Virus record (IMG/VR): IMGVR_UViG_3300035698_022860
Coordinates: 1 to 34,144 of that record
From: a virus
DNA: 34,144 bases
Direction: 5' to 3' (one strand)
The translations under genes and the position numbers were made by a program. Below the pieces are notes generated by a model. That model did not search any database. It saw nothing but the letters and a program-made list of their open reading frames with translations, and was not told the origin of the DNA. This document shows positions 8,565 to 16,910 of the stretch, in pieces. Each line of letters opens with the position of its first letter. Within the stretch, counting starts at the first letter, position 1.

Positions 8565-9425
8565 ATGATAGTCGGAAACAACATAGATGCTCTTTATAAA
8601 AATACTCTTACAAAGGTTTTATCTGAAGGTGAATTTGTCACAGCAAGAGGTTTGAATTTTAAAGAGTTAAGGTTTCAACATTTAATGCTTGAAAATCCTA
8701 GAGCTAGAATGATACAAAATCCAGTGAGGAAACTTTCCAAGAAATTTTGTGTTGCTGAATTTATTTGGATGATGACAAGTCAAAGTACTCTTGAAATGAT
8801 TGGCCATTATAATAAAAGAATGGCAGAATTTTCTGATGATGGTTATTCATTACATGGAGCCTATGGACCTAGACTTCGCCATTGGAATCATAATTTTAAA
8901 GATGTTGACCAATTGAGAAATTGTATGGATAGACTGAAAGCTGATATTTATACACGGCAAGCAGTAATAGTTATCTTAGACCCATCGATTGATTTTACTG
9001 TTAAAACTAAAGATGTTCCATGTAATGATTTACTTCAGTTTCTCTATAGAGATGGAAAACTTCATTTAATGACATATGTTCGCTCTAATGATTTATTATT
9101 GGGTTTTCCATATGATGCATTCCATTGGACAATGTTACAAGAAATTTTTGCTCGTGAGTTAGGTGTTGAGGTTGGGGAATATCATCACATTGTTGGAAGT
9201 TTACATATTTATGACCACGATGAACCAAAAGTTTTAGATATTATTCAGAATAAATTTGATGAACATGTACCAATGGAAAAAATGCCTATTGGTACAACAA
9301 TTGGTATTTTTGATATATTGAAATTACATGAAAATTATATACGTAATAATAAGGATATGGATGATTTACCATTGCTTAATGATTATTGGATTAAACTACT
9401 GAAGAATTTGGAAGGAATTAAATAG
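8565..9425 (+). CDS. Thymidylate synthase family; probable dCMP hydroxymethylase
   Basis: 286 residues, full length for ThyA-type enzymes. Cys153 in VPCND is the catalytic nucleophile; Gln158, Arg173 (VRSND) and HIYDHD (214-219) follow at family spacing. Asp184 in FPYDAF is exactly 31 residues after the cysteine, where thymidylate synthases have Asn (E. coli Asn177) and T4 dCMP hydroxymethylase has Asp179. That change is known to favour dCMP over dUMP. His147 of ThyA is Asn154 here. The expected reaction is transfer of a one-carbon unit from methylene-tetrahydrofolate to C5, giving hydroxymethyl-dCMP. GGAG precedes the ATG. If the Asp is misleading, it is a thymidylate synthase or dUMP hydroxymethylase. 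Confidence 0.8.
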   Translation: MIVGNNIDALYKNTLTKVLSEGEFVTARGLNFKELRFQHLMLENPRARMIQNPVRKLSKKFCVAEFIWMMTSQSTLEMIGHYNKRMAEFSDDGYSLHGAYGPRLRHWNHNFKDVDQLRNCMDRLKADIYTRQAVIVILDPSIDFTVKTKDVPCNDLLQFLYRDGKLHLMTYVRSNDLLLGFPYDAFHWTMLQEIFARELGVEVGEYHHIVGSLHIYDHDEPKVLDIIQNKFDEHVPMEKMPIGTTIGIFDILKLHENYIRNNKDMDDLPLLNDYWIKLLKNLEGIK

Positions 9426-9428
9426 AAA

Positions 9429-12071
9429 TTGATTGATTTACATAGACATGATGAGTTTAGTAATTTTGATGGTTTTGGCAAAGCGATAAAGCTTGCAAAA
9501 ATTGCTAAAGATAAAGGATATACAGCTTTAGGTTTATCTAATCACGGTAATGTTAATGGATTAGTTGAGCATTACAATGCTTGCAATGAGAATGGAATTA
9601 AACCAGTAATGGGTTCTGAGGTTTATTTCCAGCCAACTTTTGATAAAGAGAAACCAAAATATCATTTATGCTTGTTTATAAAAAATATTAAAGGATATGA
9701 AAATCTAAATAGAATATTAACTGAGGCAAATCAAAATAATTTCTATTATAAACCAGTGGTTACATATGCTTTATTAGAAAAATATCATGATGGACTGATT
9801 TGTTCTTCTGCATGTCTTGCTGGTATAATCTCAAAATTAATCATAAGTAATGATGTTAGTTTACAGGATGAAATTAATCATTTCTCATCAATTTTTGGGG
9901 AAGATTATTACTTTGAAATTATGCCATATAAAGCCAGCGATAGTAAATTGCAAGAGAATGTTAATCAAAAGTTAATTAGTTTAGCAAAGGTAAATAATAT
10001 TAAATTAATTCTAACTTCAGACAGTCATTATGGTTTAAAAGAAGATTTTCCAACATACTTAAAAATGCATCAAATCTCAGGATTTGGGGATATTGATCAT
10101 GTTAAAGAAACTTATAAAGAAAGGTATATGCCAACTGCAGATGAGCTTTATGAACGTTTTGTTATTATGCATCCTAGCCATAAAAGTTTACTAAATGAGA
10201 TTATTGCAAATATGCAAGGTCTTGTTGACAAAATTGAAGACAAAATATTTGATAATTTAAAGTTAGTAATTCCAAAGTTTGACAAAAATAAAGATGGTAA
10301 AAAAATATTACATGATAATTTAATTGAAGGCTTAAAGAAAATAAATAAATATAATAGAGAATATCTCACAAGAATAAAAACTGAATATGATATTATTGTT
10401 AAACATGGATTTGAAGATTATTTTCTGATTGTGCAAGATTATGTTCTATTTGCAATGGAAAAGGGTATTGGAATTGGTTATGGTCGTGGTTCTGTATGTA
10501 ATTCATTAGTGGCATATGTTTTAGGCATCACCCAGACTGATCCCATCTTCTTCAATTTGGACTTTAATAGATTCTTACGTATGGATAAAAAGAAACTGCC
10601 AGATATTGATTTAGATTTTGAGGTTAATAGACGTGATGAGGTTATTAACTACATTACTGAGAAATATGCTAGTAAGTCAGTTCAGATTTGTAGTTATGGA
10701 TTATATAAAGTAGATAATTTAATTAATGATTTATGTAAGGTCTCTAATGTTGACTTTCCTAATAAATTAGCTATAAAAAGGTTTGTTAATGAGTATGTCA
10801 TAGAAGATAATTTAAATATGGACATTATGCAGGATAGTAATTATAATTACTATAATAAACAATATGATGATATTATTGTGCACTTTTTGAAAATGTACAG
10901 ACAACTTAAATTCATTGGAACTCATGCTGCTGGAGTTGCTATTGTAGGAAGTGATATAGCAAAATATACTGCTATTCAAAAGAGTAAGAAGAAATTTGTT
11001 TCAGCTTATGATTTGACTAATCTTGAGAGTATAAATGTAATTAAATTTGATATACTTGGACTAAAGACAATGTCAGAGATAGTGGAACTAGAAGGGTTAA
11101 CTAATAAGAATTTTGATTATTCCATTCTTGAAGATAAAAAAATTATAGATGAATTTAATCGTGGCAATACTGATGGCATTTTCCAATTTGAAAGGAAGGC
11201 AGCTAAAAATATACTTGTCAATATGTCAGCAGATTGTCCTAATGATATTATCGCAGCTAGTGCTTTAAATAGACCAGGGCCTTTATCCCTTAATATGCCA
11301 GAAAAATATGCTAAAAATAAAATGAATTCTAAGTCTATGGAAGATAGTAAGTTTTGGGAATATACAAAAGAAACTTATGGAACTATTGTCTACCAAGAAC
11401 AAATTATGGCTGTGTGTTATAACATAGGAGAAATGTCTTCAGAAGATACTGATAAAGTCATGAAGTTTTTGAAGGGTGGCTCAGCTAGTGAAGCAACATC
11501 AAAAAGACGTGGAAATAATGAAAAAGATTTACGCACAAAATTCAAGAAGGGTGCATTAAATCATGGGTATACTGAGGCGGAGGCTGATGAATTATTTGAT
11601 AATCTAATTGTTTATTCATTTAATAAAGGACATGCAACAGGTTACACTCTTATCAGTATTTATCAAATGTATTTTAAAGTCTATCATCCACAACTTTTTT
11701 GGTTTGTTAAAATAAAATATGCTGATGAATCTAATCTATATACTTACAAACAAAATGCAGTATATGATGGAGTTTACTTTTTGACTCCTCATGTTAATTT
11801 CTCAGTTGACTATGACTTTAAGAAAACTAAAGATAAAAATATAATTATTGAAGGGTTAACGAGTCTTAAAAATATTGGGGAAAAGGCAGCATTAGCTATT
11901 GAAGCTGAGCGTATAAAAAATGGGAAATATAAATCATATGAAGATTTTATAAAACGTGTCCCAAAACGGCAAGTTAATAAAAAAATTATTGATGCTCTGA
12001 TGGCTAATAATGCTTTGGAGTTTAATAAAGAAATCTACTTTAATTCAGTTAGACAATATAATGGAGTATAG
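9429..12071 (+). CDS. DNA polymerase III alpha subunit (DnaE-type replicase)
   Basis: 880 residues. An N-terminal PHP domain is visible (IDLHRHDEFSNFDG at 2-15, SNHGNVNG near 37-44, SDSHYG). The catalytic aspartates are Asp392 and Asp394 in PDIDLDF and Asp541 in IKFDILGL, matching E. coli Asp401, Asp403 and Asp555. GYGRGSVCNSL and HAAGVAI are also present. It is shorter than bacterial DnaE (about 1160) and seems to lack the C-terminal OB and tau-binding parts. The start is TTG at 9429, because the conserved PHP motif begins at once and no ATG is available; GGAAGGA lies at 9410-9416. No separate proofreading exonuclease was seen in the window. Confidence 0.93.
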   Translation: MIDLHRHDEFSNFDGFGKAIKLAKIAKDKGYTALGLSNHGNVNGLVEHYNACNENGIKPVMGSEVYFQPTFDKEKPKYHLCLFIKNIKGYENLNRILTEANQNNFYYKPVVTYALLEKYHDGLICSSACLAGIISKLIISNDVSLQDEINHFSSIFGEDYYFEIMPYKASDSKLQENVNQKLISLAKVNNIKLILTSDSHYGLKEDFPTYLKMHQISGFGDIDHVKETYKERYMPTADELYERFVIMHPSHKSLLNEIIANMQGLVDKIEDKIFDNLKLVIPKFDKNKDGKKILHDNLIEGLKKINKYNREYLTRIKTEYDIIVKHGFEDYFLIVQDYVLFAMEKGIGIGYGRGSVCNSLVAYVLGITQTDPIFFNLDFNRFLRMDKKKLPDIDLDFEVNRRDEVINYITEKYASKSVQICSYGLYKVDNLINDLCKVSNVDFPNKLAIKRFVNEYVIEDNLNMDIMQDSNYNYYNKQYDDIIVHFLKMYRQLKFIGTHAAGVAIVGSDIAKYTAIQKSKKKFVSAYDLTNLESINVIKFDILGLKTMSEIVELEGLTNKNFDYSILEDKKIIDEFNRGNTDGIFQFERKAAKNILVNMSADCPNDIIAASALNRPGPLSLNMPEKYAKNKMNSKSMEDSKFWEYTKETYGTIVYQEQIMAVCYNIGEMSSEDTDKVMKFLKGGSASEATSKRRGNNEKDLRTKFKKGALNHGYTEAEADELFDNLIVYSFNKGHATGYTLISIYQMYFKVYHPQLFWFVKIKYADESNLYTYKQNAVYDGVYFLTPHVNFSVDYDFKKTKDKNIIIEGLTSLKNIGEKAALAIEAERIKNGKYKSYEDFIKRVPKRQVNKKIIDALMANNALEFNKEIYFNSVRQYNGV

Positions 12072-12073
12072 AT

Positions 12074-12607
12074 ATGAATTGGGATAATTATTTTTATAAT
12101 ATTTGTGAGGCAGTTTCCTCAAATTCAAAGTGCCTGTCAAGGAAATTAGGTGCTGTAATAACTAATGAAAAATATATTGTATCAACTGGATATAATGGAC
12201 CTCCTAGAGGATGTCCCCATTGTAACGAGGAGGCATACCGGAGCTACATTTTCGGGGTTGCTAGTAATGACATTAGTAATCTACATAGTGTAGAAGATAC
12301 AAACTCTAAAACTTGCCCCAGAAAAGTTATGGGTTTTATATCAGGAAATGGTTTACAATACTGTCCAGCATCACATGCTGAGAGAAATGCAATATATACT
12401 GCAGCAAGATTAGGGACTTCTATTGAAGGTTGTATTTTATACTTGAATTGGATAACACCATGTGTTGAATGTTGCAAAGCTATTATTAATTCTGGAATTA
12501 AAGAAGTTGTAGTTACAAGTTTAGATAACTATGAACATAGTGGAATTAAAGGAATAGATTTATTAAAATACGCGGGAATAAAAATTAGAGCATATAATTT
12601 TGATTAG
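12074..12607 (+). CDS. dCMP deaminase (zinc cytidine-deaminase fold)
   Basis: 177 residues. The zinc site is clear: HAERNA at 101-106 (His101 ligand, Glu103 acid-base) and PCVECC at 129-134 (Cys130 and Cys133). An N-terminal Cys/His stretch (GCPHC near 46-50) is typical of the second zinc site in dCMP deaminases. The enzyme turns dCMP into dUMP for thymidylate synthesis. In a phage that may replace cytosine it would also help empty the normal dCMP pool. It follows the polymerase stop by two bases with GGAG upstream. Confidence 0.9.
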   Translation: MNWDNYFYNICEAVSSNSKCLSRKLGAVITNEKYIVSTGYNGPPRGCPHCNEEAYRSYIFGVASNDISNLHSVEDTNSKTCPRKVMGFISGNGLQYCPASHAERNAIYTAARLGTSIEGCILYLNWITPCVECCKAIINSGIKEVVVTSLDNYEHSGIKGIDLLKYAGIKIRAYNFD

Positions 12608-12640
12608 AACTTTATCTAGTATAGTTAAACGGAGGTGAAG

Positions 12641-13111
12641 ATGATAAATACATACTATAGTTTAATTCGGTTCATAAAGGATATTCCATGGAAATTAAGA
12701 CAAATAAAATTTTTCTACCAACGAGGTAAAAGAGGTTGGGCAGATTGTGACTGCTGGGCAATAGATAGTTATCTAATCTCTATAATTCTTCCTATGTTAA
12801 AAGAACTAAAGAAAAATCATCAAGGACATCCTGGAGATGTTACAGATGAAGAATGGACAAATATTTTAAGTGAAATGATTGCAGGTTTTGAAGCTGCTGA
12901 TAGAGTTCTTGAAGATGACTATTTAGATACTATACAACCAGGTTGGTTTGAAGAAATGGAAAAAATTCCTGATTTAAATAATAAATTAAGCTCTAAAGTA
13001 ATAACTAAAAAAACTATGAGAATACACGCATCGATGTATAAAAAAGATATTAAACTTTTTAAGTCTAAAATGCCATTGTTCACTAAATACTTTTTTGGTC
13101 TTTGGGATTAA
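12641..13111 (+). CDS. Hypothetical phage protein (RGxxGWADCDCW type)
   Basis: 156 residues from the ATG at 12641; an upstream GTG at 12635 overlaps the GGAGG at 12631-12635 and is therefore rejected as start. The sequence has RGKRGWADCDCWAIDSY near the N-terminus, then HPGDVTDEEW and a helical segment (LSEMIAGFEAADRVL). Proteins of this layout recur in phage replication regions, but I know of no function. No membrane segment is visible. Confidence 0.65.
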   Translation: MINTYYSLIRFIKDIPWKLRQIKFFYQRGKRGWADCDCWAIDSYLISIILPMLKELKKNHQGHPGDVTDEEWTNILSEMIAGFEAADRVLEDDYLDTIQPGWFEEMEKIPDLNNKLSSKVITKKTMRIHASMYKKDIKLFKSKMPLFTKYFFGLWD

Positions 13112-13113
13112 TT

Positions 13114-13299
13114 ATGGATGATAATGCTAGAATAACTAAAGGAAACTGGAAACGATTTATTTGTATGTTTATAGGGCATAAGAAGATACGTTCTTTTGCA
13201 TATCCTGCAATACATTGGTCTTGTTCTAGATGTGGTCATGATTATTTTAAGCAAGATGGTATGTACAATATGTATAATATGTATAGGAGTAAAGAATAA
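13114..13299 (+). CDS. Small protein with a CxxC zinc knuckle
   Basis: 61 residues from the ATG at 13114; a TTG at 13102 would overlap the previous gene and is less likely. A basic N-terminus (NWKRF) is followed by WSCSRCGHDYF, one half of a zinc-ribbon pattern, and a Met/Tyr-rich end. Only two cysteines belong to the knuckle, with a third at FICMF, so metal binding is uncertain. Function unknown. It is one of many such proteins in this window. Confidence 0.55.
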   Translation: MDDNARITKGNWKRFICMFIGHKKIRSFAYPAIHWSCSRCGHDYFKQDGMYNMYNMYRSKE

Positions 13300-13300
13300 T

Positions 13301-13606
13301 ATGAAATCTAATTGGGAAGAAGCATGTCAGAAAGTTGCTGATAATTTAGTTACAGTACTAATATCAAAGCAAAGGGATTATGGAAAAAATAATATTCTTG
13401 ATTTTGGTGAATATGGTATTTTAGTTAGGATTAATGACAAAGTTTCTAGGCTAAAGAATCTTGCTAAGAATCAAACAGAGCCAAAAAATGAATCAATAGA
13501 TGACACTTGGACAGATGTAGCTGGTTATGCTGTATTAGCAAAGATGGTTCGTGAAGGTTCTTTTGAACTTCCTTTTGAGGAAGATGTAGATAATGATGAT
13601 GACTAA
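13301..13606 (+). CDS. Nucleotide modification associated domain 1 (Nmad1/DUF1599) protein
   Basis: 101 residues from the ATG at 13301, preceded by AGGAG at 13286-13290. The pattern QRDYGKNNI, GILVRINDKVSRLKNL and DDTWTDVAGYA fits the DUF1599 family, which Pfam names nucleotide modification associated domain 1. The helical layout with acidic pairs recalls all-alpha NTP pyrophosphatases. Its presence supports a modified-nucleotide pathway in this phage, but the biochemical role of the family is unsettled. It has an acidic tail (DVDNDDD) and overlaps the recombinase start. Confidence 0.7.
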   Translation: MKSNWEEACQKVADNLVTVLISKQRDYGKNNILDFGEYGILVRINDKVSRLKNLAKNQTEPKNESIDDTWTDVAGYAVLAKMVREGSFELPFEEDVDNDDD

Positions 13607-14609
13607 GAAAACTGATAAACCTGAAGAGTTAGAAACTGCAAATGTAAAAGTAAATAATGATGTTGCAAAACTACTAGAAGCAGCAAACAAATCATTTCCA
13701 TGTTTTAATGGACTTGGAAATAATCCGAATGCAAAATTGAGTAGAATAAAAACTGGTATTGATGTATTTGATAAGTCAATTGGTGGAGGTTTAGTCAGGG
13801 GTAGACTTCACCTTTTCTCTGGTAGTTTTGCTAGTGGGAAAACATATGTATCACAGAAAGCAATAGAAAGTGCACAAAAAGATGGTGGTGTATGTGTCTA
13901 TATTGACGCTGAGAAAAGATTTGATCCAGAATGGTTTAAATTAACTGGTTGTGATATAGACAATTTAATTGTTTCAAGGCCATTATATGGTGAACAAGCA
14001 CTTGATTTAACTATCTTTTATTTAAAACAAAAAGTTGATTTAATTGTACTTGACTCTTTAGCCGCATTAGTTCCTATGCAAGAAGACAATGATTCAATGG
14101 AACAGCAATCAATTGGTTTACAAGCAAGAATGTTAAATAAAGCATTTAGAAAAATTATTGGTGTTAATAATAATACAGTCTTAATAGCTATTAATCAACA
14201 AAGACAAGAAATTGGCAATGTGTATAATAGAGGTATTCAGAAAAAGATGCCAGGTGGGGAAGGCCAGTATTATTATGCTAGCCTCATTGTTGATGTTAGA
14301 CGTGGTGAGTGGATTAAACAAGATAAAAAGAATGTTGGGCATGAAATTAATTGTGTTGCAACAAAATGTAATTTTTCCCCTCCATTTGGAAAGAGCATTA
14401 TTCCACTTAGATATGATACTGGACAGATTGATAATACAACTATGGTAGTTAATCTAGCTCTTGACTTTGGAATAATCAAAAAGAAGGGAGCATGGTATTA
14501 TATAACAGACCAAGATAAACCTTCCCAAGGTGTAGATGAAGTAATTCAATTCTATCGTACTCATAATGAAGAATTTGAAGTTCTAAGAGATACGGTTTTT
14601 GCTCAATGA
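13593..14609 (+). CDS. RecA/UvsX-type recombinase
   Basis: 338 residues. Walker A GSFASGKT lies at 77-84, YIDAEKRF at 103-110 and Walker B LIVLDSLAALVP at 150-161; INQQR and a PGGEGQYYYAS segment match the RecA loop regions. It would form filaments on single-stranded DNA for strand exchange, recombination-dependent replication and repair. GAGGAAG at 13577-13583 supports the first of three consecutive ATGs, which overlaps the upstream gene by 14 bases. Its stop overlaps the next ATG (ATGA), placing it in one unit with two nucleases and a resolvase. Confidence 0.9.
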   Translation: MMMTKKTDKPEELETANVKVNNDVAKLLEAANKSFPCFNGLGNNPNAKLSRIKTGIDVFDKSIGGGLVRGRLHLFSGSFASGKTYVSQKAIESAQKDGGVCVYIDAEKRFDPEWFKLTGCDIDNLIVSRPLYGEQALDLTIFYLKQKVDLIVLDSLAALVPMQEDNDSMEQQSIGLQARMLNKAFRKIIGVNNNTVLIAINQQRQEIGNVYNRGIQKKMPGGEGQYYYASLIVDVRRGEWIKQDKKNVGHEINCVATKCNFSPPFGKSIIPLRYDTGQIDNTTMVVNLALDFGIIKKKGAWYYITDQDKPSQGVDEVIQFYRTHNEEFEVLRDTVFAQ

Positions 14610-14935
14610 GCATAACTTACTTTACTAAAGTCCAAAATGAAGTTGAAAAATGGCTAGTAGATTTAGGTTTTAGGGTTAAATCTGAGGTAGATGTTGAGCA
14701 ATATAGAGTTGATTTAGCTGTTTCAGAATTAGACATGGTTGTTGAAATTGATGGACCTTCACATAGGAAATTAAAAGCAGAAGGAAATTTAATTACTAGT
14801 GAATCACCTCAGATGAGTAAACGAGATAAATTAGTATTGGAATATTACCCGAATGGTGTGTTTCATATTCCAGTAAATATAGATGAAGAAACATTTAAAA
14901 CAGTATTTATGGATATTATAAAGGATTTTGACTAA
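14606..14935 (+). CDS. Small Vsr/DUF559-like endonuclease-fold protein
   Basis: 109 residues. The middle reads VDLAVSELDMVVEIDGPSH (residues 35-53), with Asp36, Glu47 and Asp49, then KRDKLVLEYY; this is the restriction-endonuclease-like core seen in DUF559 and Vsr-type proteins. The coupled position between the recombinase and a RecB-like nuclease suggests a role in DNA ends or junctions. Free-standing homing nuclease origin is also possible since Vsr-like endonucleases occur elsewhere in this window. The start overlaps the recombinase TGA. Confidence 0.6.
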   Translation: MSITYFTKVQNEVEKWLVDLGFRVKSEVDVEQYRVDLAVSELDMVVEIDGPSHRKLKAEGNLITSESPQMSKRDKLVLEYYPNGVFHIPVNIDEETFKTVFMDIIKDFD

Positions 14936-15612
14936 TGCAAAAAGGATTAACAGCAATACTTGATCAGTTAGATACCAGAGATTGGCTTCAGAAAGCTTTA
15001 TTTGAAATTTCTGAAGTGAATAAAAGACCAACAAAACCACTTGATTACTTTTATGCTTCTTGGGCAGGTGATTGTCCTAGAGGAATACAGTATATAATGA
15101 ATGGACTAATGCCATTTGATATTGATGCTAAAGGCAGACGGATAATGGATAATGGTAATTATATGCACACTAGATATGGTGACTATTTTAAGTCCATCAA
15201 AAGACTGATTGGGGAAGAGCCAGCATTTAGAAAAGATATGGATGGAGTTTTTATATCAGGCAGAGGGGATTTAATTGTTTTAGACGAGCTTGAAAAACCA
15301 CAATTAATAGAATTAAAATCTATTAATGACCGAAGGTATAAACTGATACTTAATGCTCCGGATGAAGGTGATTATTTACAATGGAATTTATGTGCCAAAG
15401 CACTTGGATTTACAACAGGTGCAGTTTTCTATGAGAATAAAAATACACAAGCTGTAAAATATCACTATGTTACTTATGATGAGAAAAGGTATAAAATAGT
15501 ACTAGATGACTTTCTAATGGTTAAGAAATATAATGACCTTGGTAAATTAGTACCAAAGCCTGAAGTTTGCCCAAATCCAAAATGGTGCGCAATGAGAAAG
15601 AGCTGCAAGTAG
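14935..15612 (+). CDS. Cas4/RecB-like PD-(D/E)XK nuclease with Fe-S cysteines
   Basis: 225 residues. The nuclease motifs are SGRGDLIV (Asp112), IELKS (Glu126, Lys128) and YLQWNLCAKALG (Gln149), in RecB order. Cys47 (GDCPRG) plus Cys212, Cys218 and Cys224 near the C-terminus form the one-plus-three cysteine set of Cas4/AddB-type 4Fe-4S nucleases. It should resect DNA ends, feeding the recombinase encoded just upstream. The ATG overlaps the previous stop (TAATG). No CRISPR array is present in this window, so it is a recombination nuclease by context. Confidence 0.82.
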   Translation: MQKGLTAILDQLDTRDWLQKALFEISEVNKRPTKPLDYFYASWAGDCPRGIQYIMNGLMPFDIDAKGRRIMDNGNYMHTRYGDYFKSIKRLIGEEPAFRKDMDGVFISGRGDLIVLDELEKPQLIELKSINDRRYKLILNAPDEGDYLQWNLCAKALGFTTGAVFYENKNTQAVKYHYVTYDEKRYKIVLDDFLMVKKYNDLGKLVPKPEVCPNPKWCAMRKSCK

Positions 15613-15621
15613 AGGCAAGAA

Positions 15622-16098
15622 ATGATAAAACAACTTAAAGATGATTTAGCAAAATATTCTCTACCATTAAGACCAAAAACTTTTGGAGCTGACTATCAAT
15701 TTCCTGAAGATTCTGATAAATTAGCATCAGCTGATTTAGGCACTTGGATGTTTAAGTTAGCAGCTTGGAAAGGATATGCTTTAAGAATGTTAGCTGATGT
15801 AGAAATTGAAAAGTCTTGGCTTAAAAACCAACATGATAATAAAATATCGCAAAAGATAGCTTTAGACAGTGGCAAATATAAAGTAACTAAAGATTTTGCC
15901 TTAGGTAGTTTAATTCTAAATGATGAAAGCTTTAAAAAGATTAGAACAAATTTAACTATTAAAGAAACGGAGCTTAATGGATTAAGACAAGTAATTGATA
16001 TTTATACAATGCAGATTGAAGTGGTTTCACGAGAGATTTCACGGAGGTCATTAGACCTCAAGCTAATGCAACGTGGTATCCCTAATGATGGAGAATAA
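15622..16098 (+). CDS. Hypothetical helical protein in the recombination unit
   Basis: 158 residues. The N-terminus contains PLRPKTFGADYQFPED; the rest is helical and ends in a probable coiled coil (ETELNGLRQVIDIY, SREISRRSLDLKLMQ). Not recognised. It lies between the RecB-like nuclease and the RuvC-like resolvase and shares their spacing, so a recombination accessory role is likely by position. It is in frame with the nuclease gene, separated by TAG and three codons. Confidence 0.6.
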   Translation: MIKQLKDDLAKYSLPLRPKTFGADYQFPEDSDKLASADLGTWMFKLAAWKGYALRMLADVEIEKSWLKNQHDNKISQKIALDSGKYKVTKDFALGSLILNDESFKKIRTNLTIKETELNGLRQVIDIYTMQIEVVSREISRRSLDLKLMQRGIPNDGE

Positions 16099-16104
16099 TT
16101 AAAT

Positions 16105-16560
16105 ATGAAAGTAATGGGATGTGATTGTAGTACTAAGTCAGTAGCAATTTTTACAATACAAAATAAAAAAGCTATTGTAACAGAAATTAAATCTTCTGAG
16201 AAAGATGCAGCATCAAGAATTGATGATATGTTTCTACAATTGTTTGACTTTTTCAAAAAGAATAAACCTGATATGGTTTATATAGAGAATTCTCCTTATC
16301 TACAGAATATTAAAGTAACTCTTCAAATACACTCAGTTGTGGATGCAGTAAGATTCTCTTGTGTATTTAATAATCTACCATACCAAACTGTAGAAGTTAC
16401 TAGTTGGAAAAAGAGTGTTCTTGGAAATGGCAGAGCAGATAAACCAGCTATAATGCAATTTGCTAACGCAAAATGGGGAGCTAAATTAATTACTAATCAA
16501 GATGTGGCGGATAGTGCATGTATTTGTCTATATGGCTATATGAGAATGGCAAATAATTAA
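16105..16560 (+). CDS. RuvC-like Holliday junction resolvase
   Basis: 151 residues with the RNase H fold residues of RuvC-like resolvases: Asp7 in GCDCSTKSVAIF, Glu61 in VYIEN, and Asp133 and Asp136 in NQDVADSACICLYG. LGNGRADKPAIMQFA matches the conserved segment before the last acidic pair. It would resolve branched DNA formed during recombination and before packaging. GGAG lies 11-14 bases upstream of the ATG. It ends in two tandem TAA codons. Confidence 0.85.
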   Translation: MKVMGCDCSTKSVAIFTIQNKKAIVTEIKSSEKDAASRIDDMFLQLFDFFKKNKPDMVYIENSPYLQNIKVTLQIHSVVDAVRFSCVFNNLPYQTVEVTSWKKSVLGNGRADKPAIMQFANAKWGAKLITNQDVADSACICLYGYMRMANN

Positions 16561-16601
16561 TAACCTATGGAATATTGAGAATAACCAAATAGGAGATAAA
16601 A

Positions 16602-16895
16602 ATGGTTAGGAAAACCAAAGACTCGTTAACTGAAGCTCAGAAAAATAGAATTTTAACTCCATATGAAAAAGAAACTATTATTACCTTTAATAAAGAAGAA
16701 AAACATGCAGTCATTTTTACTTATGAAAAGACATGGCAAAAGCATTTAGAAATTAGATTTAATCTTACCCCAGTAATTGATAATGGTTATGGTGGAAAAG
16801 AGTATCATCTTCCTAAGAATAGAATAAAGATGCCTAGAGTATTATCACCCAGAAAAAAGAAACCTAATAACAGTTTAACAGCCAAAAATAAATAA
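16602..16895 (+). CDS. Hypothetical basic protein following the resolvase
   Basis: 97 residues with a basic C-terminus (PRKKKPNNSLTAKNK). The core KTWQKHLEIRFNLTP and DNGYGGKEYHLPKNRIKMP is of a type I associate with phage genomes, but I know of no function. A nucleic-acid-binding role is plausible from charge. AGGAG precedes the ATG. It stands directly before the reductase. Confidence 0.6.
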   Translation: MVRKTKDSLTEAQKNRILTPYEKETIITFNKEEKHAVIFTYEKTWQKHLEIRFNLTPVIDNGYGGKEYHLPKNRIKMPRVLSPRKKKPNNSLTAKNK

Positions 16896-16910
16896 TAGCA
16901 GGAGGTTTGT

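Noticed and set aside
14935-15612. Cas4 as part of a CRISPR system
   Set aside because: No repeat-spacer array and no other Cas protein in the window; the gene is embedded in a recombination unit.
16044-16059. GAGGTC-ATTA-GACCTC hairpin as a terminator
   Set aside because: It lies inside the coding frame of the 158-residue protein, has no T-run after it, and the operon continues.
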